In this document: positions 44,121 through 52,454 of the stretch, one piece after another | Layout: each line of letters starts with the position of its first letter | Position numbering within the stretch: the stretch's first letter is position 1 | NCBI GenBank assembly: GCA_904420095.1 | Contig: CAJFUB010000007.1 | Coordinates: 1 to 64,000 of the forward strand | Reading direction: 5' to 3' | Source: an uncultured Clostridia bacterium | Lineage (GTDB): Bacteria; Bacillota; Clostridia; UBA1212; UBA1255 | Length of the DNA stretch: 64,000 bases | Translations under genes and position numbers: made by a program | Notes under the pieces: model-generated | The model's input: the letters and a program-made list of their open reading frames with translations, nothing else | Databases searched by the model: none | Told to the model about the DNA's origin: nothing

Positions 44121-46772
44121 ATGAAACATTATTTGAACAAAGCGGAAGACGTACTGAAGGCGCTAGAGGCCGGAGCGGACGGGCTTACCTCCGAGGAAGC
44201 TCTGAAGCGCCAGGAGGGGTACGGAAAAAACAAGCTGGAGGAAGCAAAAAAAACTTCTATCATTAAGCGCTTTCTGCTGCAGCTGGCAGATCCGATGATC
44301 CTGATTCTGATTGCCGCCGCCGTGATCTCGGCCGTTACGGCAACGATCGACGGCGGGGAAGGATATGCGGACGTCATAATTATTCTGGTCGTCGTATTGA
44401 TCAATGCAATACTCGGCGTCGTTCAGGAGAGCAAGGCGGAGGCTGCAATCGAAGCGCTGCAAAAAATGTCCGCAGCGACAAGCAAGGTCCTGCGCGACGG
44501 ACGGATTTCCGTCGTGAAAAGCGAAGACCTGGTTCCCGGAGACGTCGTGATCCTGGAGGCGGGCGACGCGGTGCCGGCAGACGGCAGAATTTTGGAATCC
44601 GCCAGTCTGAAAATCGAGGAGGCGGCGCTCACGGGAGAGAGCGTTCCGGTCAACAAATATTCCGATCCATTGAATTCCGGGGAAGACGGAAAAGAAATTC
44701 CTCTGGGCGACAGGAAAAACATGATGTACATGGGCAGCACCGTGGTATACGGCAGGGGAAAAGCCGTTGTCACGGAGATCGGAATGAAAACGGAAATGGG
44801 AAAAATCGCAAACGCCCTTACGCTTGCAGAGGAGGGGAAAACGCCTCTGCAGATCAAGCTGGCGCAGCTCAGCAAAACGCTGACCTGGATCGTTCTGGGC
44901 ATCTGCGTGTTCATCTTTGCGTTTAACATTATTAAAGCGGGCGATTTCCATTTTGAACCGATTTTGGATTCCTTTATGGTAGCTGTCAGCCTTGCCGTAG
45001 CGGCCATCCCCGAGGGACTGGCGACCGTTGTTACGATCGTGCTCTCTATCGGCGTCACGAAGATGTCGAAGCGGAATGCCATTATCCGGAAGCTGACCGC
45101 GGTCGAAACGCTGGGCTGCGCGCAGATCATATGCAGCGATAAAACGGGAACGCTCACACAGAATAAAATGACCGTAGTAGATCATTTTGGGGACGACGAG
45201 CAACTTCTGGGCAGGGCAATGGCGCTGTGCAGCGATGCGGAGCTGGATCCCGAGAAGAATGAAGCGACCGGAGAGCCTACGGAATGTGCCCTCGTAAATT
45301 ATGCAAACGCCATCGGTCTGTCAAAAAACGCTTTAAAAGCAGAGTATCCGCGCGTTTCGGAGCTTCCGTTCGACAGCATGCGCAAAATGATGACAACGTT
45401 TCATGAACGGGACGGAAAAATTATTCAGTATACAAAAGGCGCGCCGGACGAGATTTTAAAACGCTGCACGCGTTACATTGAAAATGGCGAAATCCGGGAA
45501 ATGACGGAAGAGTATAAAAATAAAATTTTAGCGGCAAACAAAGAAATGGCGGACAAAGCCCTCCGCGTCCTGAGCGCCGCGATGCGTGAGTATGATACAT
45601 TGCCGGAAGAGCCGTCCTCCGAGACCGCGGAAAACGATTTGATTTTCATCGGTCTGACCGGAATGATCGATCCGATCCGTCCGGAGGTAAAGGCTGCGAT
45701 CGAGGAATGTAAGAGCGCCGGAATCCGCGCCGTTATGATTACGGGCGACCACCGCGATACGGCGATTGCGATTGCAAAAGAGCTCGGAATTATCCAGGAT
45801 GAGTCTCAGGCCATCACAGGTGCGGAGCTGAATGAAATGAGCGACGAAGAATTGGACCGCCGGATTGCAGAGTTCGGTGTGTATGCAAGGGTTCAGCCTG
45901 AACATAAAGTCCGTATCGTTAACGCATGGCGGAAAAACGGTTGTATCACCGCCATGACGGGGGACGGCGTCAACGACGCGCCAAGCATCAAAAATGCGGA
46001 TATCGGAATCGGCATGGGAATTACGGGCACGGACGTTACGAAAAACGTTGCCGATATGGTGCTTGCAGACGATAATTTTGCAACAATTGTCGGCGCGGTA
46101 GGCGAGGGAAGAAGGATCTACGACAATATCCGCAAGGCGATCCAGTTCCTGCTTGGCTCCAATATGAGCGAGGTATTGAGCGTATTCTTTTCCAGCATCT
46201 TTGGGTTCGTTATTTTGAAACCGGTTCATCTTCTGTGGATTAACCTGATTACGGACTGCTTCCCGGCGCTGGCCCTCGGCATTGAAAAAGGGGAGGCCGA
46301 TCTCATGAAGCGCAAGCCGCGAAATCCGAAGGACGGTATCTTCGCGGGAGGACTTGGAATCGACGTCGTCTATCAGGGAGTTCTCGTTTCCGCACTGACC
46401 GTCCTGGCGTTCCTAATCGGAAATTATTTCGAGCATGGCGTATGGAGCTTATTTAATGCGGACAGCGGTCACGGCATCACGATGGCGTTCCTGACAATGA
46501 GCATGGCGGAAATCTTCCATAGCTTTAACATGCGGAGCCAGCGGGGCAGTATCTTTAAGCTGAAAACACAAAACGGTATCCTTTGGGGGGCAGGCGCGCT
46601 GAGTCTGATTCTGACGACGCTTGTCATCGAAGTTCCGTTCCTTGCAGATGCTTTTGACTTTGTAGCAATCGGTTTAAAAGAATACGTAATCGCGCTGGGA
46701 CTTGCGTTTGCAGTGATTCCCATTGTGGAAATTGTGAAGCTGATCCAGCGCAGTCTCGCAAAGAAAAAATAA
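44121..46772 (+). CDS. P-type cation ATPase (Ca2+/Mn2+ exporter type, P2A)
   Basis: The 883-residue pump has an N-terminal cation ATPase domain, ten predicted membrane helices, the phosphorylated D340 in CSDKTGTLT, TGES in the actuator domain, IPEGL (296-300) in helix M4 and NLITD in M6, all as in SERCA/PMR1-type ATPases. Such enzymes export Ca2+ or Mn2+. The Mn2+ riboswitch upstream argues for Mn2+ efflux as the main task, as for the known riboswitch-controlled ATPase of Lactococcus. GGAAAGGAC precedes the ATG. A strong terminator follows. Confidence 0.9.
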   Translation: MKHYLNKAEDVLKALEAGADGLTSEEALKRQEGYGKNKLEEAKKTSIIKRFLLQLADPMILILIAAAVISAVTATIDGGEGYADVIIILVVVLINAILGVVQESKAEAAIEALQKMSAATSKVLRDGRISVVKSEDLVPGDVVILEAGDAVPADGRILESASLKIEEAALTGESVPVNKYSDPLNSGEDGKEIPLGDRKNMMYMGSTVVYGRGKAVVTEIGMKTEMGKIANALTLAEEGKTPLQIKLAQLSKTLTWIVLGICVFIFAFNIIKAGDFHFEPILDSFMVAVSLAVAAIPEGLATVVTIVLSIGVTKMSKRNAIIRKLTAVETLGCAQIICSDKTGTLTQNKMTVVDHFGDDEQLLGRAMALCSDAELDPEKNEATGEPTECALVNYANAIGLSKNALKAEYPRVSELPFDSMRKMMTTFHERDGKIIQYTKGAPDEILKRCTRYIENGEIREMTEEYKNKILAANKEMADKALRVLSAAMREYDTLPEEPSSETAENDLIFIGLTGMIDPIRPEVKAAIEECKSAGIRAVMITGDHRDTAIAIAKELGIIQDESQAITGAELNEMSDEELDRRIAEFGVYARVQPEHKVRIVNAWRKNGCITAMTGDGVNDAPSIKNADIGIGMGITGTDVTKNVADMVLADDNFATIVGAVGEGRRIYDNIRKAIQFLLGSNMSEVLSVFFSSIFGFVILKPVHLLWINLITDCFPALALGIEKGEADLMKRKPRNPKDGIFAGGLGIDVVYQGVLVSALTVLAFLIGNYFEHGVWSLFNADSGHGITMAFLTMSMAEIFHSFNMRSQRGSIFKLKTQNGILWGAGALSLILTTLVIEVPFLADAFDFVAIGLKEYVIALGLAFAVIPIVEIVKLIQRSLAKKK

Positions 46773-46784
46773 AAATTACAAATC

Positions 46785-46823
46785 AAGCCCGGGAGGAAAA
46801 GGTCAGAGCCTCCCGGGCTTTTT
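46785..46823. terminator. Bidirectional terminator between the ATPase and hisJ-like genes
   Basis: AAGCCCGGGAGG (46785-46796) pairs perfectly with CCTCCCGGGCTT (46809-46820), 12 GC-rich pairs, followed by TTTT. The other strand has a T-containing tail too, so it can serve both convergent genes. Confidence 0.88.
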
Positions 46824-46836
46824 AGCGTCTTTTTCT

Positions 46837-47631
46837 TCAGCGGATCGGTTCCTGCAGAGGAAGCCCGTCTTTATAGTGAATAATATACGGGAAACCGCAA
46901 TCCTTTATGATTTCCAGGTAGTACGAAAAGTTTTCCGCAATTCTGTCCGCGCCGTGGGCGTCGGATCCGATGGTGACAAGCTTTCCGCCAAGCTCCTTAT
47001 AACGCAGCAGCAGCATGCGGTCCAGCGGCTGCCTCCGGTAAGTGGACGTATTGATTTCAAAGGAAATATCTTTTGATATAATAAACCGAAAGATTTCGTC
47101 GACAAGCTCTGCGTGATCCCTGTAATAGAAACGGGAATCCGGAAAATTGGCGTATCTGACAATGTAGTCAAGATGCCCCAGCGTTGAAAAATCATGATAC
47201 AGCCTGAGATTTCCAAGCAGCTCTTCTAAATATTCGTCATACGCTTCTTTCTTTGATACGCCTTCTTTAAAGTAAGTGCCGTAATACGGATCCCGGCGCT
47301 TGATCAGATGCGTTGAGCCGATTTTATAGTCAAAGTGAAGTCCGGCGATTCGCTGCTTTGTAGCCTCGATAACATGCGGCTGAAGACCGATTTCTACGGC
47401 GGTCAGAATCTCAAGCCTGGAAGCGTATTTGTCCCTGAACGCTTCGACCGTACGGAAATATTCCTGAAAGTCATATTGAAATTCCTCTTCATGATCTATG
47501 TAATCGATATCCAGATGATCCGTAAAAGCAATTCCGGTCAATCCGAGCTCTATTGCGCGCAAAATTCCTTTTTCCATTTCCAGCTCACTGTCCGTTGAAA
47601 AAGTCGAATGAACGTGCATGTCATAATACAT
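46837..47631 (-). CDS. PHP-family histidinol-phosphatase (HisJ/HisK type)
   Basis: The 264-residue PHP phosphoesterase starts MYYDMHVHSTFSTDSE (first metal HxH), has FTDHLDI, AVEIGL, IGSTHLI, GHLDYIV and the last GSDAHGA motif. It removes phosphate from histidinol phosphate in histidine synthesis, but PHP enzymes of this type can act on other phosphoesters, and no his genes are nearby. It is monocistronic with a long leader. Confidence 0.82.
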   Translation of the reverse strand: MYYDMHVHSTFSTDSELEMEKGILRAIELGLTGIAFTDHLDIDYIDHEEEFQYDFQEYFRTVEAFRDKYASRLEILTAVEIGLQPHVIEATKQRIAGLHFDYKIGSTHLIKRRDPYYGTYFKEGVSKKEAYDEYLEELLGNLRLYHDFSTLGHLDYIVRYANFPDSRFYYRDHAELVDEIFRFIISKDISFEINTSTYRRQPLDRMLLLRYKELGGKLVTIGSDAHGADRIAENFSYYLEIIKDCGFPYIIHYKDGLPLQEPIR

Positions 47632-47708
47632 AGCGTTTTCCAGCTCCGATCGTTATATGCTAAAATATGATTTTGAAAAGCGGGGAATGTCCGGCCTCCA
47701 AAATCAGT

Positions 47709-47738
47709 AATTGAACAAAATACAAATTTTGTTCAATT
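47709..47738. repeat. Perfect 13-bp inverted repeat in the hisJ-like leader
   Basis: AATTGAACAAAAT (47709-47721) and ATTTTGTTCAATT (47726-47738) are exact complements around ACAA. There is no T-run after it in the direction of transcription, so an operator or RNA hairpin is more likely than a terminator. Confidence 0.7.
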
Positions 47739-47785
47739 GGAACGGTATAAAAATCAAACCGAAACCAATCGGCCCGATCCTATGT

Positions 47786-47814
47786 ATTATATTGTATTCA
47801 TAGAAAAATGTAAA
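47786..47814 (-). promoter_or_regulatory. Promoter of the hisJ-like gene
   Basis: Read on the minus strand: TTTACA (47814-47809), a 17-base spacer, TATAAT (47791-47786). It lies across the end of the upstream gene and gives a leader of about 148 bases. Besides the inverted repeat I see no known riboswitch or T-box in that leader. Confidence 0.6.
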
Positions 47815-48205
47815 GCAGCGCAAGGATCATAAGATCGTAATCATTTAGCTTACTTTTATCGGCTCCATTTTTTTTCAGCTGAAACCGTTCCATAATCAGA
47901 AGCGCGATCAGTGCGATCAAAATAAAATCCTCGGACAGCAGACTGTCAAGGAATCGATCCACGTCCAGGTCCGCAAGCTTTTTGAACGGTAAAGAAAAAA
48001 ATCCGCTGCCTGCAGCATCTTTTTTTGCCGCAGGCGCATCGGATTTCTGGCCGCAGAGCTCTTCAGGAGCGCACTGTTTTTTTTCTGATGATGGACAGGC
48101 TGTTGGCGAAAAAACAATCACATTTTCAGCAGCGGGTTTGGAACCTGAAAACCGCATATTCCGATTTGTTTTTATATTGCGCCGAGAATGTGAGTTACGT
48201 TTCAT
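47798..48205 (-). CDS. Uncharacterised protein with C-terminal membrane segments (operon gene 3)
   Basis: The 135-residue protein is not recognised as a named family. The N-terminal half is basic and low-complexity (RNSHSRRNIKTNRN, then Pro/Ser/Cys-rich). The C-terminal third has two hydrophobic stretches (EDFILIALIALLIMERF and YDLMILALLYIFL) separated by a charged loop. It overlaps the upstream gene by 4 bases, so translation is coupled. From memory, adjacent small proteins with the same hydrophobic ending occur in other Clostridia without known function. Confidence 0.6.
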   Translation of the reverse strand: MKRNSHSRRNIKTNRNMRFSGSKPAAENVIVFSPTACPSSEKKQCAPEELCGQKSDAPAAKKDAAGSGFFSLPFKKLADLDVDRFLDSLLSEDFILIALIALLIMERFQLKKNGADKSKLNDYDLMILALLYIFL

Positions 48206-48621
48206 ATGTCTTTTAAGTCCTTGGCCAGCTCTGCAAATGTTAGAAATTTAACGCAGTGATTTACTTTATCACGGCGTTTTTCATTTAGAAAGGGTTCGAC
48301 CGCGTAAAGAAGCTTGATTTTTTTATCGTTTTCTTTATTTTTTTTGGCTTCCTTGTAGCGTTTCAGTATTTTGAGAATTTTTGTCATATCAATGTCTTCC
48401 GGAAAGCCTCCTTGATTGGTATGACCAATTTCAGAGCACTCACTTTGCGGTTTTTCCATATTTTCCCCCGAGCACGCCTCCTCAGACGCCGCCGCGTCCT
48501 GCGTTTTTTCGGAAGATGACGTTAAAAAGGCAGAGACAATTTCACCGATATTGTCAGGTATATCGGAAATACCAAACATACTTCCGATTTCCTTGATTTT
48601 ATCATTTAATTCATTGTCCAT
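48202..48621 (-). CDS. Uncharacterised small protein (operon gene 2)
   Basis: The 139-residue soluble protein has a short N-terminal helical region, a low-complexity Ser/Glu/Cys-rich middle (about 35-70) and a basic helical C-terminus (KIKLLYAVEPFLNEKRRDKVN) that recurs in my memory of uncharacterised clostridial proteins with a KPYLSxKRR-like motif. No catalytic motif is visible. It lies 11 bases after gene 1 and overlaps gene 3 by 4 bases. Confidence 0.6.
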   Translation of the reverse strand: MDNELNDKIKEIGSMFGISDIPDNIGEIVSAFLTSSSEKTQDAAASEEACSGENMEKPQSECSEIGHTNQGGFPEDIDMTKILKILKRYKEAKKNKENDKKIKLLYAVEPFLNEKRRDKVNHCVKFLTFAELAKDLKDI

Positions 48622-48632
48622 GACTCATCACG

Positions 48633-48932
48633 TCATTTTTTAGACAGCTCATTGATTTTTTTCATAATCAGATCAGCGTCCTTCCCTGCCAGCTTTTTTA
48701 TTTTTTCCATGTCGGCAGGCGTCAGCTTTTTCTTGATTTCTTCCACGTCCAGCTTCATTTCTTTGATTTTTTCAGCATCCAGTTCGTCGATTTTTTTGCG
48801 CAGCTCTTCCCTGTTTACTTTTTCCAGCTGTTTCGATAACTCTTCTACAGGCGTGTTTTTCAGCTTTTCCACTCCCTGCTCGATCTTCCCTGCTGTAATT
48901 TTGTTTTCGATTTTGTCAAATAGGTTGGCCAT
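48633..48932 (-). CDS. Uncharacterised charged helical protein (operon gene 1)
   Basis: The 99-residue protein is almost wholly charged and predicted alpha-helical, with repeating E/K/L patterns (VEELSKQLEKVNREELRKK, VEEIKKKLTPADMEKIKKL), suggestive of a coiled coil or helical bundle. No signal peptide and no cysteine. GGAG lies 9 bases before the ATG. Upstream on the minus strand, CATACTAT with AC 17 bases earlier resembles a mother-cell sigma promoter, but this is weak. Confidence 0.6.
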   Translation of the reverse strand: MANLFDKIENKITAGKIEQGVEKLKNTPVEELSKQLEKVNREELRKKIDELDAEKIKEMKLDVEEIKKKLTPADMEKIKKLAGKDADLIMKKINELSKK

Positions 48933-49051
48933 AATGCATTACTCCAATACAAAAGATTGATCTATAAAATAGTATGCCGAATGGTGGAAAATAGTGCATA
49001 AATTTTCTTATTTTAAAGAAGAATAGAAAAGCATACAGAATCATCGGAAAG

Positions 49052-49615
49052 GTGCGGGGATACAAGGTGTCGTATTTTATGTATTTTGTGTTGTACAGCT
49101 TCGTAGGATTTATATTGGAGACGCTGTATACGCTTGTAACAAGAGGGATTCTGATTTCGAAAAAGTGCTTTTTGATCAATTTGCTGTGTCCCGTTTACGG
49201 ATTGGGGGCGATCGCAATAGTATCCTGTACCAGACCTATTAAGCAGTATAAAATCTTAACCTTCGTAATGGGAGGCCTTGCAGCGACCGTCGTGGAATAC
49301 GTTCTGCATTTTATCTATCAGGAAATACTCGGCGTCTCGATCTGGAATTACAGCAATCTCCCGTATAATATCAACGGGCGCGTCTGCCTGATGTTTACCG
49401 TATTTTGGAGTATTCTGTCCATGGGACTTGTATATTTCATTCACCCGTTTGTGGAAAAAAGAATGACAACCATGCCCAAAACGCTGTTCGCGGTTCTGCT
49501 TTTGTTTGTGGGCATGGATGCCATGATCAGCACGCTGTTGTATAAAAAATTCGGGAATAAGCAGGCGGTCAGCCTGACGTGGCTGATTTCAAATTATCGT
49601 AATAAGCTTGGCTGA
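49052..49615 (+). CDS. CmpB-type membrane protein, putative ABC transporter permease
   Basis: The 187-residue protein has about five or six membrane helices and the family motif FVGFILETLYTLVTRG with LCPVYGLGA and the later GRVCLMFTVFWSILSMG. The family is labelled a putative ABC permease, but transport has not been shown, and no ATPase gene is beside it. The start is uncertain: GTG at 49052 or 49067, or ATG at 49079 with AAGGTG before it. Its 3' end overlaps the convergent CapA gene by 47 bases. Confidence 0.75.
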   Translation: MRGYKVSYFMYFVLYSFVGFILETLYTLVTRGILISKKCFLINLLCPVYGLGAIAIVSCTRPIKQYKILTFVMGGLAATVVEYVLHFIYQEILGVSIWNYSNLPYNINGRVCLMFTVFWSILSMGLVYFIHPFVEKRMTTMPKTLFAVLLLFVGMDAMISTLLYKKFGNKQAVSLTWLISNYRNKLG

Positions 49616-50942
49616 ACGCCGCAATTTCATCCGCCATTTTAGTGTTGAACGCCAGCACGGGCGCCGAGAATACAGGATCTGTCATTTGCAGTGCTGCAGC
49701 CGCGTGATCGACGCCGAAATCGGATTCTGTCAGGCCGTAGCCGGCCGGATCGCTGTTTGCCTGCGGCAAAGGAACCACATTGTATTGGTATCCGCTGCCG
49801 TCAGGATACCGATGAACCCAGGTCGGCGTGTAGTCTATGGATTTTACATAGACGTCTCCTGTACTGTACTTCCGGATCGTCAGCGTCACCATCAGACCGT
49901 TTTCCGTATACGGCCGGATGTCATAATCCAGATCGGAAAAAGACAGGCGATTTTGATTGGAAATATAATTTCCGAGCGAATAAAAACAAATCGTAGAATG
50001 TGAAGGATCGCTTTGCGAGGTCAGGATTTCCATCGGCTCGATCACATGCGGATGGGAGCCGATGATCACGTCGACTCCGAGCTCACAGAGCTGCTGTGCA
50101 ACGGTTTTCTGCCCGTCGATCGGATCCAGCTTATATTCGTCTCCCCAGTGAATGTACAGGATAATCAGCTCCGCTCCGTTGGCCTTCAGATCTGCAATTC
50201 GTTCCGAAACCTCTGCATATAGAGCTTCTTCTTTGCCTCTTACATATATATCCATCAGCTCTTCACAGCCGTCATTGATTGTGATGCCGTTAATCGTATT
50301 ATATTGCCCGTTGGGCTGCGTAATGGTATCGGTATAGTTCAGGAGTCCCAGTTTAATTCCTTTTATGTCTTTCACCATATATGATTTTTCTGAAACATCC
50401 GTTTTTGCTCCGATATATTCGAAGCCATACTCCTGAAAATGTCCAAGCGTAGCCAGAAATCCCTGCTTTTTGAAATCATAGCAGTGATTATTGGCAAATA
50501 AAAGCATATCGAAGCCCGCGTCCTTAATGCTGTCCAGCACGGAGAGCGGAGAGTTGAAATTCGGAAAAGCCGAATATTTGTCCTGATTGGACAGTGTCGT
50601 TTCAAAATTCACGACTGCATAGTCCGCCGCAGATATGATATTTTTGACATACTTGAAATTCTGACTGAAATCATACGTCCCCGTATCGCTGTTATAAGCG
50701 GAATTGAGCTGCGTCATATGATACATAATGTCGCCTGCGCTCAGAAGGGTAATATCCGTATAGGTAAGCTCCTGTGCCTCTGTATCCGGCGTGCCGGGCG
50801 CAGGTGTGCTGATCGTATAGGAACCCGTTCTGGAAGGATTCTGCGCACCTTCTCCGGAACATGCAGCCAGAAAAGAAAAACTGACTACGAGCGTCAGAAG
50901 CAGCAGAGAAATCCGCAGCTTAACGGAATGTTTGCATTTCAT
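49569..50942 (-). CDS. CapA family lipoprotein, metallophosphatase-like
   Basis: The 457-residue protein has a lipobox LAAC (C28) and a PGA_cap domain with the metal-site motifs AGDIMYH, VNFETTLS, FANNHCYD, YIHWGDEY, GSHPHVIEP and YSLGNYISNQ. CapA proteins are tied to poly-gamma-glutamate capsules but are also common without other cap genes, as here. It begins inside the end of leuB (23-base overlap), so it may be the last gene of the leucine operon. It is extracellular and lipid-anchored. Confidence 0.85.
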   Translation of the reverse strand: MKCKHSVKLRISLLLLTLVVSFSFLAACSGEGAQNPSRTGSYTISTPAPGTPDTEAQELTYTDITLLSAGDIMYHMTQLNSAYNSDTGTYDFSQNFKYVKNIISAADYAVVNFETTLSNQDKYSAFPNFNSPLSVLDSIKDAGFDMLLFANNHCYDFKKQGFLATLGHFQEYGFEYIGAKTDVSEKSYMVKDIKGIKLGLLNYTDTITQPNGQYNTINGITINDGCEELMDIYVRGKEEALYAEVSERIADLKANGAELIILYIHWGDEYKLDPIDGQKTVAQQLCELGVDVIIGSHPHVIEPMEILTSQSDPSHSTICFYSLGNYISNQNRLSFSDLDYDIRPYTENGLMVTLTIRKYSTGDVYVKSIDYTPTWVHRYPDGSGYQYNVVPLPQANSDPAGYGLTESDFGVDHAAAALQMTDPVFSAPVLAFNTKMADEIAAFSQAYYDNLKSATSG

Positions 50943-51987
50943 GAATGATCACCTTCTCCATTTCTTTCGTATTAACAAGTGTTGTGTTGTCCGTGTAAAT
51001 ATCTGCCGTTCGATACCCCTTTTGGACCGCCGCGTAAACTGCCGTTTCGACACAGCGCGCCGCCAGCTCTTCTTTTAAGGAATACCGGAGCAGCATAGCG
51101 GCAGAAAGAATCGTTCCAATGGGATTTGCTTTGCCAGTACCGGCGATATCCGGTGCAGAACCATGGATCGGTTCATAGATTCCTCTGTCATTTTCGTCCA
51201 GCGAGGCAGAAGGAAGCATGCCGATCGACCCTGTAAGTACAGCCGCCTCGTCCGAAAGGATATCCCCGAATAAATTTGAGGTCACGATACAATCGAAATC
51301 AAACGGCCTGCGGATCAGCTGCATAGCCGCGTTATCCACATATAAAGCAGAAACCTCAACATCCGGATAATCCTCTGCCAGCTGAAAAAAGAGCTTCCGC
51401 CAAAGACGAGAGGATTCCAGGACATTTGCCTTGTCCACCAGACAGAGCTTCCCGCGGCGTCCGCGCGCAGCGGTGAAAGCCTTGCGCACGATCCGTTCGA
51501 TCTGCACGGTGTCGTACTGCTCAGTATCGAATGCATGTGTTTCCGCCGTACCGCGTTTTCCAAAGTAGATTCCACCCAAAAGCTCCCGGATAATCAAAAG
51601 ATCGATTCCCTGCTCTAAAAGGCTGTTCTTCAGCGGACTTGCATCCTGAAGAGCCGGATATAATTTAACCGGACGCAGATTCGCGAACGCATTCATTTCG
51701 CTTCGCAGACGCAGCAAGGCTGCTTCCGGCCGCAGCGCGGGATCGCTTTGATCCCAGGCCGGGCCTCCGACGGCGCCGAGCAGGACCGCATCAGCGCTTC
51801 TACAGGCAGCGAGCACGCCCTCCTGAACCGGCACGCCGTGCCGATCAAGGGAAATACCGCCAAAATCACAGGTAGAAAAGCTCAGCTCTATATGAAAAAG
51901 CTCGGCGGCAGTTTTCAGCACGTTTACGGCGCTTTGCGTAATTTCGGGACCGATGCCGTCGCCGGGCAATACGGTTACATGGAACAT
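50920..51987 (-). CDS. leuB: 3-isopropylmalate dehydrogenase
   Basis: The 355-residue NAD-dependent enzyme oxidises and decarboxylates 3-isopropylmalate to 2-oxoisocaproate precursor in leucine synthesis. Motifs: [41 protein letters not shown] and the C-terminal [17 protein letters not shown] with [14 protein letters not shown]. It overlaps leuD by 13 bases. Confidence 0.95.
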   Translation of the reverse strand: MFHVTVLPGDGIGPEITQSAVNVLKTAAELFHIELSFSTCDFGGISLDRHGVPVQEGVLAACRSADAVLLGAVGGPAWDQSDPALRPEAALLRLRSEMNAFANLRPVKLYPALQDASPLKNSLLEQGIDLLIIRELLGGIYFGKRGTAETHAFDTEQYDTVQIERIVRKAFTAARGRRGKLCLVDKANVLESSRLWRKLFFQLAEDYPDVEVSALYVDNAAMQLIRRPFDFDCIVTSNLFGDILSDEAAVLTGSIGMLPSASLDENDRGIYEPIHGSAPDIAGTGKANPIGTILSAAMLLRYSLKEELAARCVETAVYAAVQKGYRTADIYTDNTTLVNTKEMEKVIIHEMQTFR

Positions 51988-52454
51988 AAAAGGCCTCCCT
52001 TTTCAATAATATTCCTGATAAATTCTGGAAACGGGCGTGCCTGAAAGCTTTTTCCGGAGGTGTGATCCGTAATTTCTCCTGTAGCAAGGTCTACGGAAAC
52101 AGAATCTCCCGCCTCCAGAGCCTCTGCCGCTTCCGGACACTCCAGAATCGGAAGTCCGATATTGATGGCATTCCGATAGAAAATCCTTGCAAAGGATTTG
52201 GCTATGACAGCTTGGATTCCGGACTCCTTCAGGACGGCCGGCGCATGCTCCCTGGAAGAGCCGCAGCCGAAATTACAGCCTGCCACAATAATATCTCCTT
52301 CGGAAACGGTTCCTGCAAATCCGGGATCGAGATCCTCCATACAATGAGATGCAAGCTCCCGCATATCCGTAATATTCAGATAGCGCGCAGGGATAATTAC
52401 ATCGGTATCCACATTGTCCGAATACTTAAAAACCTTACCCGTTTTCCCTTTCAA
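51975..52454 (-). CDS. leuD: 3-isopropylmalate dehydratase small subunit
   Basis: The 159-residue swivel-domain subunit partners LeuC. Motifs: [26 protein letters not shown] and [16 protein letters not shown]. The TTG at 52454 is the likely start: AAGGAGG lies 8 bases before it, and the family begins at this point; it overlaps leuC by 20 bases. The short length is that of the archaeal/clostridial type. Confidence 0.93.
   Translation of the reverse strand: MKGKTGKVFKYSDNVDTDVIIPARYLNITDMRELASHCMEDLDPGFAGTVSEGDIIVAGCNFGCGSSREHAPAVLKESGIQAVIAKSFARIFYRNAINIGLPILECPEAAEALEAGDSVSVDLATGEITDHTSGKSFQARPFPEFIRNIIEKGGLLCSM

Noticed and set aside
47640-47670. 13-base identity between the stretch upstream of the HisJ-like gene and that upstream of the flavoprotein gene (TATAACGATCGGA)
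   Set aside because: Dozens of 13-base matches are expected by chance in 64 kb on two strands, and the positions relative to the starts differ.
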